Assembly: GCA_964450645.1 (NCBI GenBank) | Contig: CAYVEB010000003.1 | Location: 10,118-74,117, forward strand | DNA length: 64,000 bases | Reading direction: 5' to 3' | Source of the DNA: JAKSPM01 sp964450645 | Lineage (GTDB): Bacteria; Bacillota; Clostridia; Oscillospirales; Oscillospiraceae | Shown here: in pieces, positions 16,614-25,056 of the stretch | Numbering within the stretch: the stretch's first letter is position 1 | How the letters are laid out: every line of letters starts with the position of its first letter | Notes under the pieces: generated by a model | What the model saw: the letters and a program-made list of their open reading frames with translations, nothing else | What the model was told of the DNA's origin: nothing | Databases searched by the model: none | Position numbers and translations under genes: made by a program

Positions 16614-17393
16614 TCATACAATGGCCACATTCATATTTTTCAGCTGCAGCTGCAGCTTATCCGCAATCAGGGCGATAAACTCCGAATTGGTAGGCTTGCC
16701 CTTGGTGTTGGACACCGTATAGCCAAAGAAGCGCTGCAGCGTCTCCAGGTCGCCCCGGTCCCAGGCTACCTCGATGGCGTGCCGGATCGCCCGCTCCACG
16801 CGCGAGGGCGTCGTGGCAAAGGTCTTTGCCACCTGCGGATAGAGAACCTTGGTAATGGCGTTGATCACATCCATGTCCTCCACCGCGATCATAATCGCCT
16901 CGCGCAGGTATTGGTAGCCCTTGATGTGGGCGGGAACGCCAATTTCATGGATAATGGACGTGACCATCGACTCCATATTCACTTCGTTGGGGCGGCGGTA
17001 GCCGTCCTTCTTCCCCCGGCGGCTGTCGCGGATCTCGCGGATGCGCTCCACAACAGCCAGCGGGTCGCAGGGTTTGATCATCAAATACTGCGCGCCCAGC
17101 GACGAGGTCATGGACGCGACATAATCCGTCACATAATTGGACGTAACCACCGTTGCCGGACGTTTGTCCATGGTGGAGGCAAATTTCAAAACGTCCATGC
17201 TGTCGAGCTTGCTCAGAGTCAAATCCAGCACCATAACATCCGGCTGCGTACGCTGAAGCAGCTCCTTGGCCTGTAAACCGTCCGTCGCGATCCCAGCCAC
17301 GTTACATTCTTCTGTCTGTCTCAATGTCTCCTTTAATAACTCGCCAAAGTTCTCATTGCCATCGGCAATCAATACATTGATTCGACTTTCCAT
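16614..17393 (-). CDS. spo0A: Stage 0 sporulation protein A
   Basis: 259 residues, the normal length. It is the master response regulator of sporulation: an N-terminal receiver (about 5-125) and a C-terminal DNA-binding domain (about 145-259, with EIGVPAHIKGYQYLREAI and SRVERAIRHAIEVAWDRGD). The phospho-acceptor is Asp57 (VLDLTL) and the conserved Lys is in MIKPCD. The acidic pair that holds magnesium, normally Asp-Asp, reads Asp11-Gly12 (LIADGNENF). A GAGGAGAA site lies upstream of the ATG at 17393. A 0A-box sits about 155 bp upstream, which suggests autoregulation. Confidence 0.95.
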   Translation of the reverse strand: MESRINVLIADGNENFGELLKETLRQTEECNVAGIATDGLQAKELLQRTQPDVMVLDLTLSKLDSMDVLKFASTMDKRPATVVTSNYVTDYVASMTSSLGAQYLMIKPCDPLAVVERIREIRDSRRGKKDGYRRPNEVNMESMVTSIIHEIGVPAHIKGYQYLREAIMIAVEDMDVINAITKVLYPQVAKTFATTPSRVERAIRHAIEVAWDRGDLETLQRFFGYTVSNTKGKPTNSEFIALIADKLQLQLKNMNVAIV

Positions 17394-17545
17394 GATTCTC
17401 CTCTCCTGTTTCCGACGGGGAAACTGATTCTTATTTCCTGTCGCAACCGCTTGCGTTGGTTGTTTGTGATGAATATAATTTAGCATAATCATTCGCTTTT
17501 TGCAAGGCGTTCCTGGAAAAAACTTCAAATAATTTTCCAGTTTTT

Positions 17546-17552
17546 TTCGACA
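17546..17552. promoter_or_regulatory. Putative Spo0A box upstream of spo0A
   Basis: TTCGACA, the reverse complement of TGTCGAA, matches the 0A-box core TGNCGAA. It lies in the AT-rich region 150-160 bp before the spo0A start. Confidence 0.45.
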
Positions 17553-17705
17553 TTTTGTGACATTTACTGGCTTTTTTGTAATTTTCCGTCATTTTTTGTC
17601 GTCACGAAAAATGTATAGTCTTTCCAAATCCTGTGTTTAAATGGTCATTTATTCACTAGATATAGGAAATTTAGTCGTCCCGTTTCCGGTGAGCCATAGA
17701 TCTAG

Positions 17706-17803
17706 TGTCAGGCGAAATTTGCCGCCTTTTGGCGCTTTCGGCCGAAGGCGTCCGCGCGCGTCCGCCGCTGGGACTCGGCGGGCGGAGTCCTCGCGCGGCG
17801 GAC
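17706..17803. repeat. 18-bp direct repeat copy 2 and nested GC-rich hairpin
   Basis: TGTCAGGCGAAATTTGCC (17706-17723) repeats the sequence at 16571. It is followed by a nested hairpin: outer stem GTCCGCCGC / GCGGCGGAC (17760-17768, 17795-17803), inner stem GGACTC / GAGTCC. The 508-bp gap between spo0A and lpdA (17394-17901) otherwise holds the 0A box and the lpdA promoter. Confidence 0.5.
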
Positions 17804-17837
17804 AAAATTCGGCGCCCTTTGCGCGAAAATCTTCGTC

Positions 17838-17868
17838 TTGCAAAGCGCTCGGCAGGTATGTTATACTA
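17838..17868 (+). promoter_or_regulatory. Probable sigma-A promoter of lpdA
   Basis: -35 TTGCAA and -10 TATACT with a long 19-nt spacer; an upstream TGT could partly compensate. It lies 33 nt before the lpdA ATG. Confidence 0.5.
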
Positions 17869-17901
17869 TATAGAAAAGCTGCACAGTGAGGAGATTGCGC
17901 A

Positions 17902-19308
17902 ATGAAGGACTACCAACTACTCGTCATTGGCGCGGGCCCAGGCGGCTACACCGCCGCGCTCCACGCCGCGTCGCTGGGACTGCGCACCGCCGTGGTGGAA
18001 AAGGCTCAGGCCGGCGGCACTTGCCTAAACCGCGGCTGCGTGCCCACAAAGGCGCTGCTGCACGCCTCCGGGCTGTACAATGAAATTCGGCACGGCGCAA
18101 GCGCGGGGATCATCGCGGACGCCGTGCGTCCGGATTTGGCGGCCATGTTCGCCCGCAAGCGGGAGATCACCCAGAAACTCTCGTCCGGAATCTTGTCTAT
18201 GTTCCGCAGCGCCAAGGTCGATTGGATACCCGGCACGGCTGTCATCCAGGCGCCCGGTACGGTTCTCGTCCGCGGCGGGGACGGCGCAGACGGTGAGGAG
18301 AGTGCAGACGGTGAACAGACGCTGCACGCGCGGGACATTCTCATCGCCACCGGCTCGGTTCCCGCGCGGCCGCCCATCCCCGGCCTGGATTTGCCCGGAG
18401 TTCTGACGTCCGACGAACTGCTCGAAGGAGCAGATCATCTGTACCGCTCCATCGTGATTATCGGCGGCGGCGTAATCGGCGTGGAGCTGGCCACCTTTTA
18501 TAACGACTTGGGCAGCCAGGTCACCATTGTGGAGGGGCTGGACCGATTGCTGCCGAACATGGACCGGGAACTGGGACAGAGCCTGGCGCAGCTGATGAAG
18601 CGGCGCGGCGTCGCTATCCACACGGGCGCGATGGTGGAGCGGGTGGAGCGACAAACAGACGGCCTTTGCGTCCATTTCGCGGCAAAAGGCGGCCCCGCCC
18701 GCGCCACGGGCGAAACGGTGCTTTGCGCCATCGGACGCCGGCCCTACTGGGAGGGTCTGTTCGCAGAAAACCTCCGCCCGCAGACCGACGGCAGGAGTCT
18801 GCGCGTCGACGCGCGCTATCAGACGTCCATCCCCCACGTCTACGCGGTGGGCGACGTCTCGTCGCAGGTGCAGCTGGCCCATGTGGCGAGCGCGCAGGGC
18901 GTGCGGTGCGTGGATCTGCTGTGCGGGCGGGAGAACGCCGTGGCCATGGACGTCATCCCCAGCTGCGTCTACTGCCGCCCGGAGATCGCGTCCGTCGGCA
19001 TGAGCGAGCAGGCGGCCAAAGACGCGGGAATCGCGGTTAGGGTTGGAAAATGCACGCTGTTCAGCAACGCCCGCAACCTCATCCTGGACGGCGACCGGAG
19101 CTTTCTGAAGCTGGTCGCCCGGGCGGACGACCACCGGCTGATCGGTGCCCATCTGATGTGCCAAAACAGCACGGACATGATCTCCCAGCTGTCGGTGGCG
19201 ATCGCCAACGGGATGCGCGCGGAGCAGCTGTGCAAAGCCATGCGCCCGCATCCCACCTTTGAAGAAGCGCTGGGCGACGCGCTGGACGACCTGATGAAAA
19301 AATTATAA
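17902..19308 (+). CDS. lpdA: Dihydrolipoyl dehydrogenase
   Basis: 468 residues, full length. This flavoenzyme reoxidises dihydrolipoyl groups with NAD+. The FAD site is VIGAGPGGYTAA (about 8-19), the redox disulfide is Cys41-x4-Cys46 in GGTCLNRGCVPTK, the NAD site is IIGGGVIGVELA, and the catalytic C-terminal His is in MRPHPTFEEAL. No lipoyl-bearing partner (H-protein or E2) is adjacent. In several acetogens lpdA lies within the Wood-Ljungdahl cluster, as it does here, just before metF. GAGGAG precedes the ATG. Confidence 0.93.
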   Translation: MKDYQLLVIGAGPGGYTAALHAASLGLRTAVVEKAQAGGTCLNRGCVPTKALLHASGLYNEIRHGASAGIIADAVRPDLAAMFARKREITQKLSSGILSMFRSAKVDWIPGTAVIQAPGTVLVRGGDGADGEESADGEQTLHARDILIATGSVPARPPIPGLDLPGVLTSDELLEGADHLYRSIVIIGGGVIGVELATFYNDLGSQVTIVEGLDRLLPNMDRELGQSLAQLMKRRGVAIHTGAMVERVERQTDGLCVHFAAKGGPARATGETVLCAIGRRPYWEGLFAENLRPQTDGRSLRVDARYQTSIPHVYAVGDVSSQVQLAHVASAQGVRCVDLLCGRENAVAMDVIPSCVYCRPEIASVGMSEQAAKDAGIAVRVGKCTLFSNARNLILDGDRSFLKLVARADDHRLIGAHLMCQNSTDMISQLSVAIANGMRAEQLCKAMRPHPTFEEALGDALDDLMKKL

Positions 19309-19313
19309 TGCGG

Positions 19314-19362
19314 AAGGCCGGAATGACCCGTCTGCGTGCAAAAGCGGCGGGTATTCCGGCTT
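19314..19362 (+). terminator. Long hairpin after lpdA
   Basis: The imperfect stem GCCGGAAT-ACCCG / CGGGT-ATTCCGGC begins a few nt past the lpdA stop and is followed by four Ts. It is probably the lpdA terminator. Confidence 0.65.
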
Positions 19363-19521
19363 TTCGCGCGAAACTGCGCAAGCGGGGGGAAATTTTTGAA
19401 AAATATCGATTTTCAGTTGAATTCGATATAAAGATATGGTATTATCAGTATGTTATTATTGATAAGTGTGCATATCCGCGTCTTTCGCGGGTGCTGCATA
19501 GAAATGCGGCTGTTTGTGCCG

Positions 19522-19640
19522 TGCAAAAGCATGGGAAAATGTCCATGCGCCGACTTTGACGGCGCGGCCGCAAAACAAACGCGCGTGCGGGGCGTCCCAC
19601 ATGTGTGAAAGCCTTGTGGGCACGTTTTCCGCATGAGAAT
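19522..19640. repeat. Dispersed multi-hairpin repeat, copy A
   Basis: The core TGCAAAAGCATGGGAAAATG is followed by CCATGCGCCG, 7 nt and CGGCGCG, then a GC-rich inverted repeat. The same core and hairpin order occur at 47815-47859. It fills much of the 394-bp gap between lpdA and metF. Confidence 0.6.
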
Positions 19641-19702
19641 TGCAGAGAGCGGACGCGCGTGTAACGTTTGATTTTTATTTTTAAATAGGAGGAAACCAAA
19701 TT

Positions 19703-20642
19703 ATGCGTGTGATCGACCTGATGGAGCAACGAAGCACCTTCTCCTTTGAGGTTTTTCCGCCGAAAACAGACGCCGGCATGGGAAAGCTCTGCGGGGAGGG
19801 AGGCGTGCTGGACAAGCTGTACACCATGAACCCCGACTACATCTCCTGCACCTATGGCGCCGGCGGCAGCAACGTGGGCAAGAACCTGGAGGTGCTGCAA
19901 AAAATCAAGCACGACGGCAAGTGTATCCCCGTCACCCACTTCACCTGCATTGGCAACACCAAGGACGACATCCGTCAAAAGCTCCAGACCTATCTTAACA
20001 GCGGCATCGACCACATCCTGGCGCTGCGCGGCGACCTGCCCTTTGGCTGGGAGGGCACCAACGGCGATCTGCACTACGCCACAGAACTTGTCAAGTTCAT
20101 CCGCCAGGAATTTGGCGACGCGTTCACCATCGCCGTTGCCGGTTCGCCTGAGGGCCACGTCCAGTGCCGCAGCCTGGAATCCGACATTTCCTTCCTTAAG
20201 CAGAAGCAGGACAACGGCGCGGACTATGTGATCTCGCAGCTGTGCTGGGATATGGATCAGTTCCGCTATTGGCTCGACGCCGTTCGCGCAGCCGGGATCA
20301 CCATGCCCATCGACGTCGGCATCATGCCCATCACCACCATCACCGGCACCTTGACCAACGCCCTGAGCCGCAACGCGTGCGTGATGGACCGTAAGCTGTG
20401 CGAAATTATCTCCAAATACTGGATTTTCCCCAACCCCTACGCGCCGCAGGACGCCATGGAGGCGCAGAAAAAGGCGGANNNNNNNNNNGGCGGACTTCCG
20501 CAAGGCCGGCCTGGACTACACCATCGATCTGATCGACCAGTACCGCGCCTGCGACATCGCCGGGATCCATCTGTACGCCTTGAACAAATACGAGGACGTA
20601 GCCTACATCGTTCAACAGTCCGGGATTGTTGATCTGATCTAA
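19703..20642 (+). CDS. metF: 5,10-methylenetetrahydrofolate reductase (interrupted by an assembly gap)
   Basis: MetF reduces methylene-THF to methyl-THF with FAD, the last step of the methyl branch of the Wood-Ljungdahl pathway. Motifs are SFEVFPPKTDAG near the N-terminus, YGAGGSN, and HFTCIGNT; the C-terminus reads IAGIHLYALNKYED. Ten Ns at 20479-20488 break the frame. The sequences on both sides end and begin with GGCGGA; merging them once restores one frame of 307 residues across the join (QKKADFRKAGLDYTID). The gene is therefore probably intact and the gap an artefact. AGGAGG precedes the ATG. The stop codon lies within the left end of the repeat at 20637. No metV is nearby. Confidence 0.9.
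20479..20488. other. Assembly gap (10 Ns) within metF
   Basis: A fixed-length run of N joins two contigs. The flanks share GGCGGA, consistent with an unmerged overlap and not with missing sequence. Confidence 0.9.
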
Positions 20643-20824
20643 GGGACTTCTGAACAAGCCACGGCGAACGCCTTGAAGCGCATTTTGCTGCATTTTTCTG
20701 TCATACATTTCAAAAATCCGTGCGAATCCATAAAGGATTCGCTGCAGTTTTTGTCTTGTCTGATGAAAAAATCTGCCTGCGCAAGCTACACGCCGGATTT
20801 ATTCAGAGCTTTCCAAATCTGATT
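20637..20824 (+). repeat. ~185-bp dispersed element, copy 1 (upstream of cooC)
   Basis: The element shares long identical blocks with 40979-41163: CACGGCGAACGCCTTGA, GTCATACATT, TTTTGTCTTGTCTGA, CTGCGCAAGCTACACGCC and ATTCAGAGCTTTCC, in the same order and spacing. The ends are imperfect inverted repeats of each other. It covers the metF stop codon and ends 17 nt before the cooC start. It may be a MITE or a shared structured leader. Confidence 0.75.
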
Positions 20825-20841
20825 TTAAAGGAGCGACACGA

Positions 20842-21609
20842 ATGGCAGCACATACCATAGCCGTTGCGGGAAAAGGCGGCGTGGGAAAAACCACCACCTG
20901 CGGCATGATGATCGACTATCTGTGCAAGAAGCGCTTGACACCGCTGCTGGTGGTAGACGCCGACGCAAATTCCAATCTAAATGAGGTTTTGGGCGTGGAG
21001 GTGGAGACCACGCTGGGCGACATCCGCGAGGAGATGGCCCACGCGGATCAGTCCGGCGCGATTCCGCCCAACATGACCAAGGCCGACTGGGCGGAGATGA
21101 AATTTGCCGGTGCCCTGATCGAGGAGGACGACTTTGACATGCTGGTGATGGGCAGAACCCAGGGAAAGGGCTGCTATTGCTATGTCAACAGCGTTTTGAA
21201 AGCGCAGCTGGATAAGTATGTGGGCAACTATCGCTACACCGTCATCGATAATGAGGCGGGCTTGGAGCACATCGCCCGCGGGACGCTGCCCCACGTGGAC
21301 ACGCTACTGCTGATCTCCGACTGCTCCCGCCGGGGCATCCAGGCCGTGGGCCGGATCGCCGAGATGGTGGGCGAGCTGGAGTTGAAGCCGGGCAGGATGC
21401 TGCTGATTGTCAACCGGGCGCCGGGCGGCGTTCTGAACGACGGCGTCCGCGAGGAGATCGACCGTTTCGGCCTGGAGCTGGCCGGGGTGCTGCCCCAGGA
21501 CGACACCGTCTTCCAGTACGACTGCGACGGCCGTCCCAGCTCCCAGGTGCCGGAGGACTCGCCGGTGAAAGTCGCGCTCCGTGGAATAATGCAAAAATTA
21601 AATATTTAA
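20842..21609 (+). CDS. cooC: CooC/AcsF-type nickel-insertion ATPase
   Basis: 255 residues. A MinD/SIMIBI-class ATPase that helps load nickel into CO dehydrogenase or acetyl-CoA synthase. The deviant Walker A is GKGGVGKTTT (10-19). The metal-binding Cys-x-Cys is in GKGCYCYVN, and VIDNEAGLEH is the conserved switch region. AAAGGAG precedes the ATG. It heads the run cooC-acsD-acsC/E. Confidence 0.93.
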   Translation: MAAHTIAVAGKGGVGKTTTCGMMIDYLCKKRLTPLLVVDADANSNLNEVLGVEVETTLGDIREEMAHADQSGAIPPNMTKADWAEMKFAGALIEEDDFDMLVMGRTQGKGCYCYVNSVLKAQLDKYVGNYRYTVIDNEAGLEHIARGTLPHVDTLLLISDCSRRGIQAVGRIAEMVGELELKPGRMLLIVNRAPGGVLNDGVREEIDRFGLELAGVLPQDDTVFQYDCDGRPSSQVPEDSPVKVALRGIMQKLNI

Positions 21610-21642
21610 CAATTTCATCATTTGCAAGGGGGGATTCATTTT

Positions 21643-22587
21643 ATGTCTTTCGTTCCGAAGACGCAGGCGTTTAACGCCAAGATCAACTCCGTCACCCTGG
21701 GTACCGGGGCCAAGGCGGTCACGCTTGGCGGGCAGAACACGCTGCCGTTCTACGCCTTTGACGCGGAGATTACCAACGCGCCGAAGATCGGCGTAGAACT
21801 GACCGACGCGGGCATGGCCATGTGCAACATGCCCGGCCTGAAGGCTTTCTATGAAGGCTGCCAAACTGTGGCCGACATGGCAAAGCGCGTGGAAACCATG
21901 AAGGGCGCCTCTTTCGTGTGCCTGCACTTAGAGGGCGCCGATCCCAACGGCCAGAACAAGTCCGTGGCCGAGTGCGTGGAACTGGCCAAGACCGTCAGCG
22001 AAACGACCGAGCTGCCGCTGGTGATTATGGGCTGCAAGAACATCGAAAAGGACACCGAGCTGTTTACCAAGATTGCCGAGGCCCTGGCCGGGAAGAACAT
22101 CCTGGTCCTGTCCGCGCGCGATGAGAACTACAAAACCGTCGGCGCGTCCGCTGGTCTGGCCTATGGCCAGAAGGTCGGCGCGGAATCCGCGGTGGACATC
22201 AACCTGGCCAAGCAGCTCAACACAGTGATGACCCAGCTGGGCGTCAACGCGCAGAACATCGTTATGAACGCCGGTTCCGCCGCCGCGGGCTACGGCTATG
22301 AGTACGTGGCCACGACGCTCGACCGCATCAAGGACGCCGCACTGAAGCAGGGCGACGCCATGCTCCAGATGCCCATCATGACGCCCATCTCGCCCGATAC
22401 CTGGAGCGTGAAAGAAACCGTGATGTCGCAGACGGATATGCCCGAATGGGGCAACCAGGAGGAGCGCGGCGTCGAGATGGAGATTGCCACCGCCGCGGCC
22501 GCTTTGACAGGCGGCTCAGACGCCGTTATCATGCGCCATCCGGCGGCCATCGCCGCCGTGTCTGCCATGATCGACGCGTTGGTTTAA
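21643..22587 (+). CDS. acsD: Corrinoid iron-sulfur protein small subunit (AcsD)
   Basis: 314 residues. It is the TIM-barrel partner of AcsC; together they carry the cobalamin that shuttles the methyl group from methyl-THF to acetyl-CoA synthase. Typical segments are VTLGGQNTLPFYAFDAEI, LVIMGCKN, and SVKETVMSQTDMPEWGN near the C-terminus. The start at 21643 follows a GGGGGG site; an upstream in-frame ATG at 21622 lacks one. It follows cooC after 33 nt. Confidence 0.93.
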   Translation: MSFVPKTQAFNAKINSVTLGTGAKAVTLGGQNTLPFYAFDAEITNAPKIGVELTDAGMAMCNMPGLKAFYEGCQTVADMAKRVETMKGASFVCLHLEGADPNGQNKSVAECVELAKTVSETTELPLVIMGCKNIEKDTELFTKIAEALAGKNILVLSARDENYKTVGASAGLAYGQKVGAESAVDINLAKQLNTVMTQLGVNAQNIVMNAGSAAAGYGYEYVATTLDRIKDAALKQGDAMLQMPIMTPISPDTWSVKETVMSQTDMPEWGNQEERGVEMEIATAAAALTGGSDAVIMRHPAAIAAVSAMIDALV

Positions 22588-22605
22588 GGAAAGGAGGACA
22601 TTCCC

Positions 22606-24870
22606 ATGGCTGTAAAAGGTCTTGACATTTTCAAGCTGTCCCCGAAGAAAAACTGCAAAGAGTGCGGCAGCCCCACCTGCATGGCGTTCTGCATGAAGGT
22701 CGCCGCGGGCGCCCTGCCCATTGAAAAATGCCCGTACATGAGCGAACAGGCGATCGCCCTGCTCAGCGAGGCCACCGCGCCCCCCATGAAGACCATCGAC
22801 GTCGGCGGACATAAGTTGGGCGGCGAAACCGTGCTGTTCCGGCACGAGAAAACCTTTGTCTCCCGCAACCTGTTCGCGGTGCCCATCGCGGCGAGCGACG
22901 CCGACGCGGACGAGAAGCTGGCGGACGTGGCGAAGGTGGACTACGAGCGCATCGGCGAGCGGGAATATGTGGAATCCATTCTGATCACCGACGACGTCGA
23001 CGGTGTGGACGCCACAGCCGCACTGGTAAAAAAGGTTGTGGACGCGGGCCGCCTGCCCATTGTGCAGACCCATTGTCCCGAAACTGCCAAAGCCGTTCTG
23101 GCCGTGACCAAGGACGTGATCATCCTGGGTGCGAACAAGGATAACTATCAGGAACTCAACGCCGTTGTGATGAACAACGCCGTCCTGGGCGTGCAGGCAA
23201 ACAACCTTGCGGAATTGCACGACACCGTCGCCGCACTGGAAAAGCTGGGCAACAAGAAGCTGATTCTGGACTGCACCGCCCCCACCGCCAAGGAGACCTT
23301 CAAAAACGCCGTCCTCGTGCGCCGCACCGCTCTGAAAGACGGCGACCGCACGTTCGGCTATCCCTCCATCGTAAACCTTTCGAAAGTTGCCCCCGGCGAC
23401 CTCCATCTGCAAACCGCGCTGGCCGCGGCCTTCACTTTAAAATACGGCTCCATCATCGTGATGGAGAAAATCGGCTACGCCGAGGCGCTGCCGCTGTACG
23501 GCCTGCGCCAGAACATCTACACCGATCCCCAGAAGCCCATGAAGGTGGACGAGGGCATCTATCCCATGAACGGTGCGGACGAAAACGCCCCGATCCTGAT
23601 GACTGTAAACTTCGCCCTGACCTACTTCCTGGTCTCCGGCGAGATCGAGCGCTCCAAGGTGCCGGTCAACCTGGTCATCACCGACGCCTCCGGTATGTCC
23701 GTCCTGACAGCCTGGGCCGCCGGCAAGTTCTCCTCCTCCACGGTGCAGAAGACCTTTGAGCGGCTGGACATCGCCAACAAGATCAAGTCCCGCACCCTGG
23801 TCATCCCCGGCAAGGTGGCGGTGATGAAAGGCGAAATTCAGGACAAGCTACCCGATCTCAACGTCGTCGTCGGCACGCGCGAGGCGGTCGAGATCGTCAA
23901 GTACCTTAAGGACGGCGAACATGAGAAAGCCGCTGCCGCCGTCGCCGCCGCCAAGAAGCCGGCCGAGGAAAAGAATCAGGCCGCGGACGTCAACGCGCCG
24001 CTGGACTTTGCCAAGATCGCCGCATCCATCCCCGAAATCAAGGTGGTGGACATGGGCGTCGCCTACAAGCAGCGCGACCCCAATTCGCCCAAGTTCGTCA
24101 CCATCGGCGAGCGCATCCACTGCATCTCCCCGGTGATCCGCGAAGCCATGAACACCATGAATCCCGAACCGATCCTCAAGCGTGCCGCCGAGCAGCTCAA
24201 GGCCGGCGCCACCTATCTGGATGTCAACATCGGCCCCGCCGAATCCAACGGTCCCGAACTGATGACCTGGGTAGTCAAGCTTCTGCAGGAGAACTTCAAC
24301 AATGTGCCGCTGGCGCTGGATACCGCCAACAAGCGCGCCATTGAAGCCGGTATTGCGGTCTACAACCGCACCAACGGCAAGCCCATCGTCAACTCCGCCG
24401 ATGCCGGTTCCCGGATCTCCAACATCGACCTGGCCGCCGCCAACGACGCCATCTGCATCGCCCTGTGCTCCGCCGACGGCATCGCGAAGGACAACGAAGA
24501 GCGCATGATGCACTGTCACAACATGCTTGAACGCGGTTTGTCCTTGGGCATGGAGGCGACCGACCTGTGGTTCGACCCGCTGTTCCTGGTGGTCAAGGGA
24601 ATGCAGGACAAGCAGATGGACGTGCTGCGGGCCATTAAGCTGTTCTCCGACGAGGGCTTGAAGTCCACGGGCGGCCTGTCCAACAACTCCAACGGCGCAC
24701 CGAAAGCGGTCCGGCCCATTATGGACTCGGCGCTGGTCGCAATGGCCATGATGCAGGGCCTGACCTCCGCCATTGTCAACCCCAATGACCTGCGCCTGAT
24801 GGAGACGATCAAGTCCTGCGACATCTTCAAGAACAACGAACTGTATTCCGACAGCTATCTGGAAGCTTAA
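22606..24870 (+). CDS. acsCE: AcsC-AcsE fusion: corrinoid Fe-S protein large subunit joined to methyl-THF methyltransferase
   Basis: 754 residues in one uninterrupted frame. Residues 1-~440 are AcsC: the 4Fe-4S motif C17-x2-C20-x4-C25-x16-C42 (KNCKECGSPTC...KCPYM), the TIM barrel, and the cobalamin-binding C-terminal domain (VTDASGMSVL-like VITDASGMSVLTAWAAGKFS). An Ala/Lys-rich linker (about 445-495) follows. Residues ~497-754 are AcsE, the methyl-THF:corrinoid protein methyltransferase: IGERI at 500-504, LDVNIGPAES, ALDTAN, NSADAGSRI, LWFDPLFLVV and GGLSNNSNG carrying the pterin-binding Asn. In described acetogens these are separate genes of about 446 and 262 codons. It follows acsD by 18 nt with an AAGGAGG site. 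Both halves look complete. Confidence 0.93.
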   Translation: MAVKGLDIFKLSPKKNCKECGSPTCMAFCMKVAAGALPIEKCPYMSEQAIALLSEATAPPMKTIDVGGHKLGGETVLFRHEKTFVSRNLFAVPIAASDADADEKLADVAKVDYERIGEREYVESILITDDVDGVDATAALVKKVVDAGRLPIVQTHCPETAKAVLAVTKDVIILGANKDNYQELNAVVMNNAVLGVQANNLAELHDTVAALEKLGNKKLILDCTAPTAKETFKNAVLVRRTALKDGDRTFGYPSIVNLSKVAPGDLHLQTALAAAFTLKYGSIIVMEKIGYAEALPLYGLRQNIYTDPQKPMKVDEGIYPMNGADENAPILMTVNFALTYFLVSGEIERSKVPVNLVITDASGMSVLTAWAAGKFSSSTVQKTFERLDIANKIKSRTLVIPGKVAVMKGEIQDKLPDLNVVVGTREAVEIVKYLKDGEHEKAAAAVAAAKKPAEEKNQAADVNAPLDFAKIAASIPEIKVVDMGVAYKQRDPNSPKFVTIGERIHCISPVIREAMNTMNPEPILKRAAEQLKAGATYLDVNIGPAESNGPELMTWVVKLLQENFNNVPLALDTANKRAIEAGIAVYNRTNGKPIVNSADAGSRISNIDLAAANDAICIALCSADGIAKDNEERMMHCHNMLERGLSLGMEATDLWFDPLFLVVKGMQDKQMDVLRAIKLFSDEGLKSTGGLSNNSNGAPKAVRPIMDSALVAMAMMQGLTSAIVNPNDLRLMETIKSCDIFKNNELYSDSYLEA

Positions 24871-24878
24871 TTGATCCA

Positions 24879-24920
24879 GGGGGCGACTGTGGTTTTTACG
24901 CGGCCGCCCCCTTTCCTTTC
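24879..24920 (+). terminator. Terminator after acsCE
   Basis: The stem GGGGGCG / CGCCCCC is followed by TTTCCTTTC, 9 nt past the stop codon. It implies that acsB has its own promoter. Confidence 0.75.
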
Positions 24921-25014
24921 ATAGGAAAAATTGGACGCGCAAGCGGCCCGGAACTGTGCAAAATATACGAAAAAACGCGTAAAAATTTGTAATTTCTGTT
25001 GGCAGCTTCTGTGT

Positions 25015-25056
25015 TATAATGAATCTGTATAGGAACTTGAAACATTCAAGTTTTTT
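25015..25056 (+). promoter_or_regulatory. acsB promoter -10 and leader hairpin with U-run
   Basis: A perfect -10 (TATAAT, 25015-25020) has a weak -35. About 14 nt later is a stem AACTTGAA / TTCAAGTT (25034-25041, 25045-25052) with a 3-nt loop, running directly into six Ts. The acsB ribosome-binding site follows 10 nt later. The shape is that of a very early intrinsic terminator or a 5' mRNA stabiliser. Confidence 0.6.

Noticed and set aside
20842..21609. Reading cooC as a nitrogenase NifH or MinD gene
   Set aside because: The Walker A is shared, but the Cys-x-Cys motif and its place directly before acsD identify it as CooC/AcsF.
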